In this document: one piece after another, positions 1 through 10,045 of the stretch
How the letters are laid out: each line of letters begins with the position of its first letter
Numbering within the stretch: position 1 is the stretch's first letter
Source: Siphonodentalium dalli
Taxonomy: Eukaryota; Mollusca; Scaphopoda; Gadilida; Siphonodentaliidae
Length of the DNA stretch: 64,000 bases
Reading direction: 5' to 3'
NCBI GenBank assembly: GCA_032622095.1
Contig: CP136068.1
Coordinates: 55,512,025 to 55,576,024, forward strand
Position numbers and translations under genes: made by a program
Notes under the pieces: generated by a model
Database searches by the model: none
The model's input: only the letters and a program-made list of their open reading frames with translations
What the model was told of the DNA's origin: nothing

Positions 1-447
1 CTTACCACCACTGTGAACATGACTCCTTCTGTACAGGTTGTGAGTGGGGTGGATTGGGGTGCTAACGCAGAAACTCAATAATGGGTCTTGATAGCCATGT
101 ATACATAACGTATTCACATACCGGTATATGTTTATTTGTGTATGAATATACATCTATACATTTTAATGCATCTGTAATTTCTCTATATATATAAGCCTAT
201 GTCATCCTTGTTAATAATTATTTCATCTATATAATTTGTAATTGTTAAGAAATTGACTCCATGTATGCTATACTTATACTTTCATAAGCGTTTCGCGGAT
301 AAACTTCCTATTGATATAATCCCACCAAAATTTGAATTCATAATAGTAAAATGATATTCGTATTAATTTCCACGCATAAGTACCGAATTTCGGCACAACG
401 ACAAAATCATATGGTGACACCCAAGGGCGCATATTACAGCAATTTAG
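1..447. other. Non-coding flank / LINE 5' region
   Basis: AT-rich sequence with no convincing reading frame and no similarity that I recognise to DHX8 exons. It probably holds the 5' untranslated part of the LINE that follows, or intron sequence of the upstream part of DHX8. The LINE reading frame is closed by a TAG at 445-447, so nothing before that belongs to it in the same frame. The exact 5' boundary of the LINE cannot be set by eye. Confidence 0.5.
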
Positions 448-2130
448 AAATTTTCAACTACGTCTGCAAATAGCATAACTTTGAGTGAGGTTGGGGATAC
501 ACATGATTTCGCGGCAAAATGGTCTCAAATAGAAGGAGATGAATTCGATCCCGATAGCATCCAACTTTGGAACCAAAATACAAGCCAATATTTCTCGCCT
601 ACACAGGGTAAAAAAGTGCTCTCAAATAATATAAAATTTTCTATCTTCGGCCTAAACTGTAGAAGCCTTAACGCAAATTATGGAGATCTAAAAAATTTAC
701 TTTGTGATTTGAAAACAGAAGAAAATTTGTTTGATGTTATCGCCCTAACAGAAATATTCAAAGTGCATAGTTCCTCAGATTTTTCACTTCCCGGATATCA
801 CCCCTTAGAATTCAAATCTCGACCAGACGGCGACGATGGCAGAGGCGGTGTTGGTATATATATAAAGGAGAATCTTCAATATAAACCCAGACCTGATTTA
901 ACAATATTTATACCACACGTAATAGAAACATTATTTATAGAAATACACCGAGGGGCGAACGATAATTATATAATAGGATGTATTTATAGACCAAACACAG
1001 CACCAAAGGCCGATTTGGACAAATTTATGTTAAAATTCGATAATATATTAGAACAAGTGAACAATACCAAGTCTTATATAATAGGAGACCTCAACATCGA
1101 CCTCTTAAATTTCGAGACGCATCAAAAAACTAACGATTTCATAAACAATGTACTCAGTAGAGGATTCGTGCCCATGATAACAAAACCGACAAGAATTACA
1201 GAACACTCTGCTACCCTAATTGATCACATTTATACCAACAAAGTACAAGGTGGCCACCAAACAGGGATAATTACCTGCGACATCTCCGATCATTTCGGCA
1301 TATTCCTCTCCGAATCAAACAAACACAAACCCATAAAAACCTCTCATAAAAAAGTCACGTATAGGAACTACAACCCAAATAATGTCAATATTTTCAAAAA
1401 CTTGTTAAAATCTTTTAAATTCGACTCAGTTCTCAATTGTAACTCCCCCGATAAGGCATATGAATTGTTTTTAGACATATATATGAACGCGCATGATCTA
1501 GCTTTTCCACTAATAACACGAAATGTACCCAAAAAATATATAAAGCGCGAACCATGGATGACATCTGGACTAATAAAATCCTCTATTACTAAGCAAGAAT
1601 TATACTCTAATAAACTGAAGGCACCTTCAGAAAAAAATAATATCGCCTATTTAAATTATCGTCAACTATATAACAAACTAATAAGGAAATGTAAAAATAA
1701 TTATTATTGCGATAGTCTAGAAAAAAATAAGAATGATATAAAAAACACATGGAAAATTCTTAAAAACGCCATCAATAAAACTAAAAAATCATGTAACTAC
1801 CCACAGACATTTAAAGATAACGATACCGAGCTATCTGAGCCGAACATAATAGCCGAAAAATTCAATGACTACTTTTCAAATATCGGTCGAAACACCAGCG
1901 ACTCAATACACACTGGAAATGATGAAAATTTCACTGATTACCTTCGAAATAGGCGAACAAAGGAATTCGAAATTGAACCAACAACGATACAGGAAATAAT
2001 ATTGACATGTTATACTATGAAAGGGAAAATGAGCAAAGATCACAACGGAATATCGACCGCACTTATGAAAGAGAGTATCTTCATAATAGCCCCACCACTT
2101 AAGCATATATTTAATCTATCGTTTAAATGA
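448..2130 (+). pseudogene. LINE-A endonuclease (EEP family), N-terminal part of the LINE polyprotein
   Basis: Apurinic-like endonuclease/exonuclease/phosphatase domain that nicks target DNA to prime reverse transcription. Counting from the TTG at 481, landmarks are GLNCRSLN (Asn about 59), ALTEI (Glu about 91), IGDLNIDLLN (Asp 203, Asn 205) and a terminal SDH-type motif SDHFGIF (Asp 270, His 271). A basic linker follows, and then the start of the RT region (SKDHNGIS). The frame is open from 448 but has no ATG near its start, so the start codon is lost or lies in another frame. It ends in TGA at 2128-2130 after FNLSFK, where related elements continue straight into the RT. About ten codons appear to be deleted, shifting the frame. 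Not expected to give a full-length protein. Confidence 0.82.
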
Positions 2131-3545
2131 AAATTTCCAAAGTAGTCCCCATTCCTAAAATAAATAACTCTAAGGAAATAACAAACTATCGCCCAATCAG
2201 TATCCTGCCATCGTTCTCTAAACTGCTTGAAAAAATTATGCAAAAACGACTAGTAGATTTTCTAAATAAACAAGAAATCTTGTATAAACACCAATATGGA
2301 TTCAGACCAAATCACTCAACATTTCATCCGATAATGCACCTTCTAGATCATGTCGTTAAAAATAATGATACACCGTCACGGGATTCCACCTTAGCTGTAT
2401 TTATTGATTTATCTAAAGCATTCGATACGATCGACCACAACATACTTATATCGAAACTTGACCACTATGGCATCAGGGGTGTAGCAATGTCATGGTTCCA
2501 TAGTTATTTGAATGAGAGGAGGCAATACGTCGAATATAGTGGAAGTACCTCTAGCCTAATGAATACCTCCTGTGGGGTACCCCAAGGCTCAATTCTTGGG
2601 CCGATTATTTTTTTAATATACGTGAATGATATGGTAAATTCTACAACAATGGACATTTTATCGTATGCCGATGACACCACACTGTTCACAGGCGGTAAAG
2701 ATGGCGAACTAGTACAAAGTTACGTCAACAATGAATTAGCCAATGTATCCGATTGGTGCTGCTGCAATAAACTTTCAATTAATATTAATAAAAGCAATTA
2801 TATGCTTTTACACCCACAAAACAATGACAAAAAATGGAATACTTTGAAATTAAAGCTAAATAACATTGAATTGAACCGAATAGGAAATCTTGGGCGTGAA
2901 TCCTCGACAAAATTCTTAGGTATCCACATTGATGAGAACTTGACATTCAAAAAGCACATATCCGTAATCTGCTCCAAAATATCACATGCAATCTACTGCA
3001 TCAATAAGGTGAAAAACTTTTTCCCAAGTAAAGCATTGAAAACATTGTACTATGCTCTGATTCAAAGCCACTTAGTTTATGGTATCCAAATATGGGGTCA
3101 TGTTCCGGAAGTCAAGAAAATATTCCTATTACAAAAACGAGCATTGCGTATAATATGCAATAAGAAGTACAGGAGTCACACAGATCCACTCTTTAAAAGA
3201 GAGAATATCTTTAAAATATATGACTTACACACCCTCAATTCCTCAATTTTCATGCATGACTGGTGTTATAACCGTCTGCCTGCGTCTTTTGGAATGATGT
3301 ACAACAAACGAGCAAAATCAACCCCAAGACACCCGAATCCCGTACTGTTGGAACTTCCTAGAACTGACTGGTCAGGAAACCTACCCCACCACGCCTTCCC
3401 CACAACATGGAACAATATGGAAAAAGTCTATACTTCTTGCCAAAGCAGGCACACATTGAAGAAGCGCTTACAGATAGCCATGCTGAGAAATTACCCAGAA
3501 AATGTACGTTGTAAAAACAAAGGATGTCCCGATTGTGCTCTATAA
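2127..3545 (+). pseudogene. LINE-A reverse transcriptase, C-terminal part of the broken polyprotein
   Basis: A 472-codon open frame encoding a non-LTR reverse transcriptase. Motifs in order: NYRPISILPSFSKLLEK (20-36), the palm motif FIDLSKAFD (92-100), GVPQGSILGP (150-159) and the catalytic YADD box (180-183). The thumb region and a cysteine-rich end (VRCKNKGCPDC, about 460-470) follow. The catalytic aspartates are intact. The frame opens with an ATG that overlaps the stop of the endonuclease frame as ATGA, which is most simply a frameshift within one original polyprotein. The same C-terminal cysteine motif is seen in the copies at 40.3 kb and 60.5 kb, which ties the three elements together. 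Confidence 0.85.
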
Positions 3546-4156
3546 TACAACGAACATTAATAGTCATACGCGATACATAATCCTAACTCTACTCGAATAA
3601 TGTTCTTCACAACGTACCCGCAAGTGGACACACATCGCATTCTCGTTCCTAGCATGCCCATACACTACCATACATGATACATCATAGATGCCACCGTATA
3701 TTATTATGATTACTCTAACGTGGCTCTGACCCTATACCGCTAGACATACATAGAACATTACATATATGTAATATTGTTAATCTGAATTATCCCAGAACCT
3801 CACTCAACAAAGAGACTTCCCGGCGATCTTATATAGATCCTCATTGTGTTTACCGAACAAAAAATGGTGGTATCTCTCGCCCGAATCCGTTGTAGCAACA
3901 CAAAACTAACTGTTTCCTAATAAACCCATGGAACTGGAACTGGAACGGAAACTGTCATATGTTTAGAAAACCTGAACAGTTCAAAACATTCATATGGAGA
4001 GATAATACATTTTCGATCTTATAACACACCAATACTTGTTTTTGTTATGCCCTAAGTACTGGATTCTACAAAGTTTTATATATGATTATAGTCTGTACGT
4101 GTGCGTGGATATGGATACAAGCATCTATTCTATTATTTATACTGATACCTGTTTTA

Positions 4157-4198
4157 GGGGGTAGCAGGAAGACAGCCCGATAGGGCTAGGCTACCCCC
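4157..4198 (+). other. Stem-loop in LINE-A copy 1 3' UTR
   Basis: A 9-bp outer stem (GGGGGTAGC at 4157-4165 with GCTACCCCC at 4190-4198) encloses AGGAAGAC at 4166-4173 and a short inner stem AGCCC-GATA-GGGCT. The equivalent place in two other LINEs of the window has the same core with a different but still paired outer stem. Such 3' hairpins are often the RT recognition site in LINEs; that role is inferred here. Confidence 0.65.
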
Positions 4199-4287
4199 GA
4201 CAATATACTGCTTTACCTTATTATGTATTTCTGCCATTGTATAAATCATGTATATTGTAAATAAATTATCCTATCCTATCCTATCCT

Positions 4288-4674
4288 GGACCCCCTATCC
4301 CATCCCAGCTGACAAGAGATGTGGGAATCTTTACAATCATTAGTTTGACTTTTACCAAGAAAACAAATGTGGCAATGGTAAAGTACACATGTACGTGTGC
4401 TTTTTTGTCTGAGAGCATGTTCATATATATATATATATGCAAGAATGTGATCTTTGGGCGATTTTGAATGATTTATACTATTGTAGGATAAATAACACAT
4501 TTCGAGATTGCCTTAAACATCGGGCGAGCTGGGATGAAAATCTGGCAATTATTTTATACATCAAAGAATTAGGACATTTGTCTTTGGAGCTCCTATAAGG
4601 CAGGGGATGCTCTAGGCAGTTTTCAATTTAACTAGAGATCAAAGGGTTAATATAGTTACAATAATGTTTTGCAG
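4288..4674 (+). other. Intron sequence upstream of a DHX8 exon
   Basis: Follows the LINE tail and ends in a pyrimidine-poor but acceptable acceptor (ataatgttttgcag, AG at 4673-4674). A short AT microsatellite lies near 4425-4438. No exon or other element is recognised. Upstream exons of the helicase must lie outside the window. Confidence 0.6.
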
Positions 4675-4803
4675 ATGGCTGAGTTCCCACTAGAACCTAT
4701 GCTTTCGAAGATGTTGATTATATCTGTGCACCTCGGTTGTAGTGATGAGATCCTCACAATTGTATCTATGTTATCTGTACAGAATGTCTTCTACAGGCCA
4801 AAG
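4675..4803 (+). CDS. DHX8: DHX8/PRP22-like helicase, exon encoding the end of the HA2 region
   Basis: A 129-bp, phase-0 exon of 43 codons, from [10 protein letters not shown] to QNVFYRPK. The stretches [12 protein letters not shown] and [16 protein letters not shown] are the highly conserved helicase-associated segment of DEAH-box splicing helicases. The combination with the following exons fits DHX8 (yeast Prp22), the ATPase that releases spliced mRNA from the spliceosome. Acceptor TTTTGCAG and donor AAG|GTATGT are good consensus sites. The ATP-binding and RecA domains are not in the window. The paralogues DHX15, DHX16 and DHX38 share the region, but the exons downstream match DHX8 best from memory of the family. 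Confidence 0.88.
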
Positions 4804-4866
4804 GTATGTACTCACTACTGTGTCAATGATATTCAGTAGTTAAGAATACGATGTGCCGTACAAGTC

Positions 4867-6019
4867 TAGTGATGTTCCGATAATTGGAATCTGAATCGGC
4901 CATCGGCCGATAATAGCCCATCGGATGTTAATCGTACCTCGCAGTTGAACATCGGCTTTTACCGATTGTCAAAACAAACAAAAACATTCTAGTATCTAAG
5001 CGCTATATGCATGCTTTAATAAACGTACACAATACAACCGTAGTATTGAATGTAACACGCAGTTGTAACAACATAAAAAGAAGTTATTGGCATCGTCCAG
5101 ACAGTCTGGTATGATTATATATAAGCATGGCAATACACCTGTCTGATATATCCCGTGTAATATGAAGTTATTGGTTCAATCGCGTGGACACGAAATAGAT
5201 TCAACAACTGACCTCATTACAATGCACACGTAGTTTCCGGTTGAGCACGTGCCATGCTGTGACGTCGCATGCTATGTCAATAATTTGAAGCACGCACTGA
5301 ATGACTTAGTACAGTCGCGATCAGAACTGTCTTCCATAATGACCAATGTGAGGAGGGGGCATAATTAGCTTTTTCGTCTGTAAGGGACAAATATGGTGAA
5401 GTAGTCCCAAATTGCACGTGTTTTTGTCGGTCCGCGAGTCGCCATTGTTATAATGTTGCTCTCATTACAAGTTACGGCGTATGCTATGAAATATGCTTAG
5501 CTCCACGTTGAACTCGGAGGCGGTCTAGCAAAACAATATTTTAGTAGGCTTCCCAGTTATTAAAAGACAAAAGGTGTGACCAATGGGAATTTGGGAAATC
5601 TCAGAAAAATATGACACCAATTATTATCCATCATTCTAAATTTAGTTAATAATCATCGCATTCCATAAATTGTCGCAACTAACAAGTATTCAATCAAGAC
5701 CTTTATACCGCGTGCAAGTGTTCCCCTTATGGTGATAACGTTACTCTGATTCGGCACCTTTGATCTCTTTGTCAAAACAACTACCGGCATACAACAAAGG
5801 CAGCGCACAACTGACGTCAGCAGAAATACTATAATATATATATTTTTATGTATTTGGCTTTGAAACTATACCGGGATATGGAGTGCAATGGGTGTATATA
5901 GGTCCATTATAGGAACAAACGCACAAAATATATAAACATCGGAATCGGAAATCGGCCGATTGTGCCTCCAGTTATCGGAAATTGGTCCGATGGGCTTTTT
6001 CATTATCGGAACATCACTA
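4867..6019. mobile_element. hAT-type DNA element 1, non-autonomous, inside a DHX8 intron
   Basis: Perfect 18-bp terminal inverted repeats (TAGTGATGTTCCGATAAT) bound a 1153-bp element, and both sides carry a perfect 8-bp duplication TACAAGTC (4859-4866 and 6020-6027). An 8-bp target duplication with short TIRs is the hAT signature. The subterminal regions are rich in ATCGGCCGAT-like repeats. No transposase frame survives, so mobilisation would depend on an enzyme encoded elsewhere. It sits 63 bp downstream of the 5' splice site. Confidence 0.93.
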
Positions 6020-6046
6020 TACAAGTCTCCAGAATTGCTATAAATA

Positions 6047-6505
6047 AGATTGTAACACCTTTATAGACTTGTTGTGAAATTTTATGCCACAAACTTCCAA
6101 CCCTTCTAGGGGTCTTTCTCAAGTGTAATGGTTTAATAAACAAAACATTATATTGGACACTGCTGGAATCTTGTCTGGAACCGATGATTTTCCTGTTGGG
6201 GAACATTTCAATTCGCAGGGACATCAGGCTGCAGACTGGCGCATTACAGTCTTATGTGGGAGTCTGCACAATATCAGGAAGAGGAAGATCATTGAGATAA
6301 AGATGATAACAAAACTTGACTCAACGTAGATCAGGGTTTGCTAGCTCGCTATGCCAGCTGGTTTCCGTGTTGCCAATTATAACATCAGTTACATTGTTTT
6401 CTTTATGCAAACTGCCATTAAACTTAAGAAAAACCACTAGAAAGGTTGGAAGCTCGTGGAATAAAATTTCTCAACAAGTCTATAAAGGTGTTAATATAAT
6501 CTTAT
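6047..6505. repeat. Inverted pair of degenerate repeats in DHX8 intron
   Basis: About 105 bp at 6047-6150 reappears in inverted orientation at 6389-6502, with about 240 bp between. Both contain a short palindrome (GACCCCTAGAAGGGTT in the left copy read on the minus strand) and a conserved tail ending in ACAAGTCTATAAAGGTGTTA. Conceptual translation gives similar peptides from both (RKTPRRVGSLWHKISQQVYK-like), but there is no longer frame, so these are probably scraps of a dispersed element and not coding. Confidence 0.6.
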
Positions 6506-7633
6506 TTATATTAATGATATTCAGATGTCTTCTACACACCAAAGATATGCAGCTGAGTTTTACAATATAACTGATCTGTGATTAACACTTCTTGAATAAT
6601 GTCCAGCCTTAAAATAACTCTCCTGTGATTAACACTTGTGCCCAGATGAAATCCTTTGTACCTGTCGTTGTGAGAGAATTTTAGTTGGTGATGATTATAG
6701 AAATGCACCATACCGGAGGTAGTGATCGATGGATACACTCAAGATCTTGTATCATCAGAAGGAACATGTAACCATTGAATACATACATTTGGCCTTTGAC
6801 TATGAGTAGGCCTTGCAGACGATGTATTGTCGAGAATCCTGTTGGATATGTCGCAATCTGTATTTACTTCACACACTTGCCTCTGGTCAACTATTTGCAA
6901 GATTGTGAGTGTCATTGATTTTGTGATTAGAATTTTGGAAGTCTTTAATCATTAGTCACCAACATAGATATTACAACCAACTTAGTTTATCTGCAAGTAT
7001 CTGATGCCATTCCCCACAGCATGATCATAGCCCTAATAACTGAGTGTTTGCACTGGACCTCCGAATATCATTTTGAATTGCCTATATGATAGTTTAAAGA
7101 CATATTATGGACTTGTTCAAGTGTGATAAACTTATAAATTAGTTCTCAGGCTCTATGCTAACCTGGGGAATGTAGCATTCTACTAACATCGCTTAAAATT
7201 ACAAAGAAATCGACCATTCCACTTCATAGAAACATCATCTGAACTACGCTCAATTGTAAATATTTACATCTCAATTCGGGATGCAACAATCGGCTATGAA
7301 CTAACGCAAACGATTTCGCCATCTACCATCATTGCATTTAATAAATATATAAGAATGATGGGGTGTGTTGTTAATTTGGATTAAAATTGTAAAAATAACT
7401 ACTTTGAACAAGATTATTCTCCATTTCTCTTTGATCACACTACCAGAGTGTTTCACATCACTTTAATTGTGAAACAATCACTGCATCAAAAGTTTATTAT
7501 TTAACAATTGAAAAATCCAGCTTGTATATTGCTTATGAATATTTATTCAATTTTGATGGTTCCACTGTTGAATTCATATGATTCAAGTTAAGAAATATTG
7601 AATTAAAAACTTTTACTATTATATTGCTCACAG
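6506..7633 (+). other. Remainder of DHX8 intron
   Basis: AT-rich intron sequence with no recognised element. A partial internal repeat of CTGTGATTAACACTT occurs near 6577 and 6622. It ends with the acceptor CTCACAG at 7627-7633. Confidence 0.55.
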
Positions 7634-7830
7634 GACAAACAGGAAGTTGCTGATCAGAAGAAGGCTAAGTTTCATCAGATGGAGGGAGATCACATGACTC
7701 TGCTGGCTGTATATAATTCGTGGAAAAATAACAAGTTCTCTAGTCCGTGGTGCTATGAAAACTTTGTACAAATCCGAACTCTCAAGCGAGCTCAGGATGT
7801 GCGGAAACAAATGTTGGGTATAATGGATAG
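7634..7830 (+). CDS. DHX8: DHX8/PRP22-like helicase, exon encoding first part of the OB-fold region
   Basis: A 197-bp exon following a CACAG acceptor and ending in GATAG|GTAGGT, leaving two bases of an arginine codon. It encodes [20 protein letters not shown], then [20 protein letters not shown] and [16 protein letters not shown]. This is the start of the C-terminal OB-fold (OB_NTP_bind) domain of DEAH helicases. In the family this domain contacts RNA and binds G-patch activators. The codons join in frame with the exons on both sides. The donor is the first of a series of similar sequences repeated in the intron, so alternative 5' splice-site use is conceivable. Confidence 0.93.
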
Positions 7831-8097
7831 GTAGGTTCCCTTACTCATAATCTCAGGGGGAAATAAATGTGTTTGGTATAATGGGCAGGAAGATTCCCTC
7901 AGTCAGGTATAATTGACAGGTAGGTTCTTTCAGTCGGGTATAATGGACAGCTAGGTTCCCTGAGTCATAATCTCAGGGGAAAATACATGTTTGTTATAAT
8001 GGACAGGTACCGGTAGGTTCTCTCAGTCATAATCTCAGGTGGAAACAAATGTTGGGTATAATGGACTGGTAGGTTCCCTCTGTCATAATCTCCGGGC
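7796..8097 (+). repeat. Tandem copies of the exon/5' splice-site boundary
   Basis: The last 35 bases of the exon plus the first 29 of the intron (7796-7859) are followed by about five diverged copies starting near 7860, 7907, 7938, 7980 and 8040. Most keep the core GGTATAATGGACAG, then GTAGGTTCCCTcagTCATAATCTCAGGgg. GT-bearing donor-like junctions remain at 7920 (ACAG|GTAGGT), 8006-8007 (ACAG|GTACCG) with another GTAGGT just after, and 8069-8070 (CTG|GTAGGT). The last copy is closest to the real exon. Confidence 0.85.
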
Positions 8098-8554
8098 AGC
8101 CTAAACTATTTCAAAGACTAAAGTCCAAACTCTCTCAAAGTTTCAGAATAGTTCAAACTTCATCAAAGTTAGAATAGTCTAAACTGTATAAAGGCTAGGA
8201 AAGTACACATTCACTGGAAAAGTCAAAATTTTTATGATCTAGTACAGTTTACAAGTTGAAAATGTTTTCCATCCAAAGAAGCAAGATTTATTTGGAAATT
8301 CACAGGTGGATATCTTCCATATAAAACTTGGTAGCTTGTTGTTGGTTGTCATTCAATGTTTATAGGTTCAATTTAATTTTAGAAAGTTGATTAGCAATTT
8401 GCTTTTTTTTAAAGAATGGTATATAACATTTTGTATCAAATATATGTTGTTTCAGTAAAAAAAAGGTTTAATAACTAAATTTGAAAATTGCTTCAAAAAG
8501 TGCAATAAAGTACTGTGCTAATCAAGCCCTGATCATATAATTAATATATTGCAG
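8098..8554 (+). other. Remainder of DHX8 intron
   Basis: AT-rich, with a short set of related phrases (caaagTTtagAATAGTCTAAACT-like) near 8100-8195. No element recognised. The acceptor is ATATATTGCAG ending at 8554. Confidence 0.55.
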
Positions 8555-8734
8555 ACATAAGCTTGACGTGGTCAGCTGCGGTAAAACTACGGCCAGGGTT
8601 CAGAAAGCTATATGCAGTGGATTTTTCCGTAATGCAGCTAAAAAAGATCCCCAGGAAGGCTACAAGACACTGGTTGACAGTCAGATTGTGTACATACATC
8701 CCTCCAGCGCTTTGTTCAACCGGCAACCTGAATG
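8555..8734 (+). CDS. DHX8: DHX8/PRP22-like helicase, exon encoding the middle of the OB-fold region
   Basis: A 180-bp exon that completes the split arginine codon and encodes [20 protein letters not shown], then [20 protein letters not shown] and [16 protein letters not shown]. The [12 protein letters not shown] and YIHPSSALF blocks are diagnostic of the DHX8/DHX38/DHX15-type C-terminus. It ends in AATG|GTAAGG, splitting the tryptophan codon. Conservation is strong and there are no stops or shifts, consistent with a functional gene. Confidence 0.94.
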
Positions 8735-9270
8735 GTAAGGCACAAATGCATTTATATTTTTAACAAAATTCTTCCAGAATGGCATGTAAACTTTCATAGA
8801 TGCCATGAACATTCCAGCAGCTAATTTATACCAAAGGAGGATGGATGAGTTAACTTGCAGTGTGTTGTTACAGTTGAATCATGAGAATTTGAAATTCTAC
8901 AACCATTTTCCACATAAAAATGAGATGAATAAAAAAATTGGTCCAGAGAAGGTGAACAATTAGCAATTTCCATTATTTTAGCCTATTGTAAACCTTGAAA
9001 TATGATTATGTAGATATACATATTGAGACACATCACATAATTTTTCACAAAACCATATCCTACCTGCACCAACTTAATCATATATGCAATAATGGTCTGT
9101 TGGTAAAAGCAGATTTGACTTGTATTCTGGTACTCAATCTTGCTACTTTGTAACTGATTTGTTTTCTTTACCAGAATACATTTTAGAGATGACTGAAAAT
9201 AGTTACACATATGTCATATGTATGCAATTTCCTTGGTCACCTCTTTCTTATTTGAATCTGTTCATTTTAG
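8735..9270 (+). other. DHX8 last intron
   Basis: A 536-bp AT-rich intron with GTAAGG donor and TTCATTTTAG acceptor. No repeats or genes recognised. Confidence 0.7.
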
Positions 9271-9508
9271 GGTTATCTATCATGAACTGGTGTTGACAAC
9301 AAAGGAATACATGAGGGAAGTCTGTGCGATCGATCCCAAATGGCTTGTGGAATTTGCTCCTAAATTCTTCAAGTTCAATGACCCAACGAGACTCAGCAAA
9401 CAAAAGAAACAGCAAAAGATTGAACCGCTGTACAACAAATATGAAGACCAGAACTCATGGAGAATTTCACGAGCGTTTAGGAAATTCCACACTAAAGTTA
9501 CTTTCTAA
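9271..9508 (+). CDS. DHX8: DHX8/PRP22-like helicase, terminal coding exon
   Basis: A 238-bp exon that finishes the tryptophan codon and encodes [52 protein letters not shown] and finally [16 protein letters not shown] before TAA at 9506-9508. Across the four exons in the window the joined frame is 744 bp (247 residues plus stop), the C-terminal fifth or so of the helicase. As I recall, vertebrate DHX8 ends just after WRISRAFR, so the extra ten residues are a small lineage-specific tail. The region right after the stop resembles the last coding segment, see 9510-9577. Confidence 0.94.
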
Positions 9509-9509
9509 C

Positions 9510-9577
9510 CAGGACCAGAACTTATGGAGAACATCACTGGCCTTCTCACAATACAGTTTGATGATAATTTCATGTGA
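9510..9577 (+). repeat. Diverged duplicate of the last DHX8 coding segment
   Basis: Aligned with 9443-9508 at a 67-bp offset, it keeps GACCAGAACT-ATGGAGAA--TCAC--GC-TT. Translated in the matching frame it reads QDQNLWRTSLAF, against [12 protein letters not shown] in the gene. It lies one frame away from the gene and after its stop, so it is most likely not translated. Confidence 0.65.
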
Positions 9578-9822
9578 ATAATCAACAACTTTGAAACAGT
9601 CGATTGATGTGCTCATTCTGAACAGAAACATAAATTTGTTGCATGGGTGCTATTATATATACCCGTTATTTGCTTTATATAACATTCAAATCAACAGATT
9701 TAAACCAGTCACCCCATAAAATGACTGGAATTTAAATCATAAGAGCCTCCTTGTTGATTCTCAAACTGCTAAGTGGGTCTCAGATTGTTGTAAAACTTGC
9801 TATTATAAGCAAATGAGCAACA

Positions 9823-9828
9823 AATAAA
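9823..9828 (+). terminator. Candidate polyadenylation signal AATAAA
   Basis: First canonical AATAAA after the DHX8 stop codon, 315 bp downstream, in an otherwise plain AT-rich 3' UTR. Assignment is by position only. Confidence 0.5.
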
Positions 9829-10045
9829 CACCCTATGAATTCCCATCCATTCATTTTAGGTATCTTATCAGATAATAATTCCAACCAACTGCCTCAGAGG
9901 CTCAGGCTGTATCAACATATTATAATGTAGACATTATGTATTATGTATTATGTATATTTTGTGAATTTTAAATTTTTTTTAAGTGATTCATAAGATTTCC
10001 ATTATTTAATCTCACCATCACCTCCAAAGAATATGCTCCCATCAT

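Larger units (their letters stand above)
448..4287 (+). mobile_element. LINE-A copy 1, CR1/L2-like non-LTR retrotransposon
   Basis: A nearly complete element: endonuclease frame, RT frame, about 740 bp of 3' UTR, and a short-tandem tail (ATCCT repeated about four times, ending near 4287). A second copy of the same family at 39.3-40.8 kb ends in the same ATCCT tail, which fixes the 3' end. Pentanucleotide tails in place of poly(A) are typical of CR1/L2-type LINEs; the clade is inferred from protein motifs (FIDLSKAFD, GVPQGSILGP, YADD). The element lies in sense orientation upstream of the first visible DHX8 exon, so presumably inside a DHX8 intron. The 5' limit is uncertain and no target-site duplication was identified. 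Confidence 0.8.
9509..9845 (+). other. DHX8: DHX8 3' UTR
   Basis: Non-coding sequence between the stop codon and a candidate AATAAA. It includes the degenerate duplicate of the last coding segment. The end point is inferred as about 20 bases after the hexamer. Confidence 0.6.

Noticed and set aside
1-480. Additional DHX8 exons upstream of the LINE
   Set aside because: No segment translates to the conserved helicase sequence expected before MAEFPLEP; upstream exons must be outside the window.
6060-6150. Hammerhead-ribozyme-like text (minus strand CTTGAGAAAGACCCCTAGAAG then GGTTGGAAG)
   Set aside because: It has a stem resembling helix II, but the invariant CTGATGA and GAAAC cores are not present in either copy (6047-6150 or 6389-6502), so a ribozyme cannot be supported.
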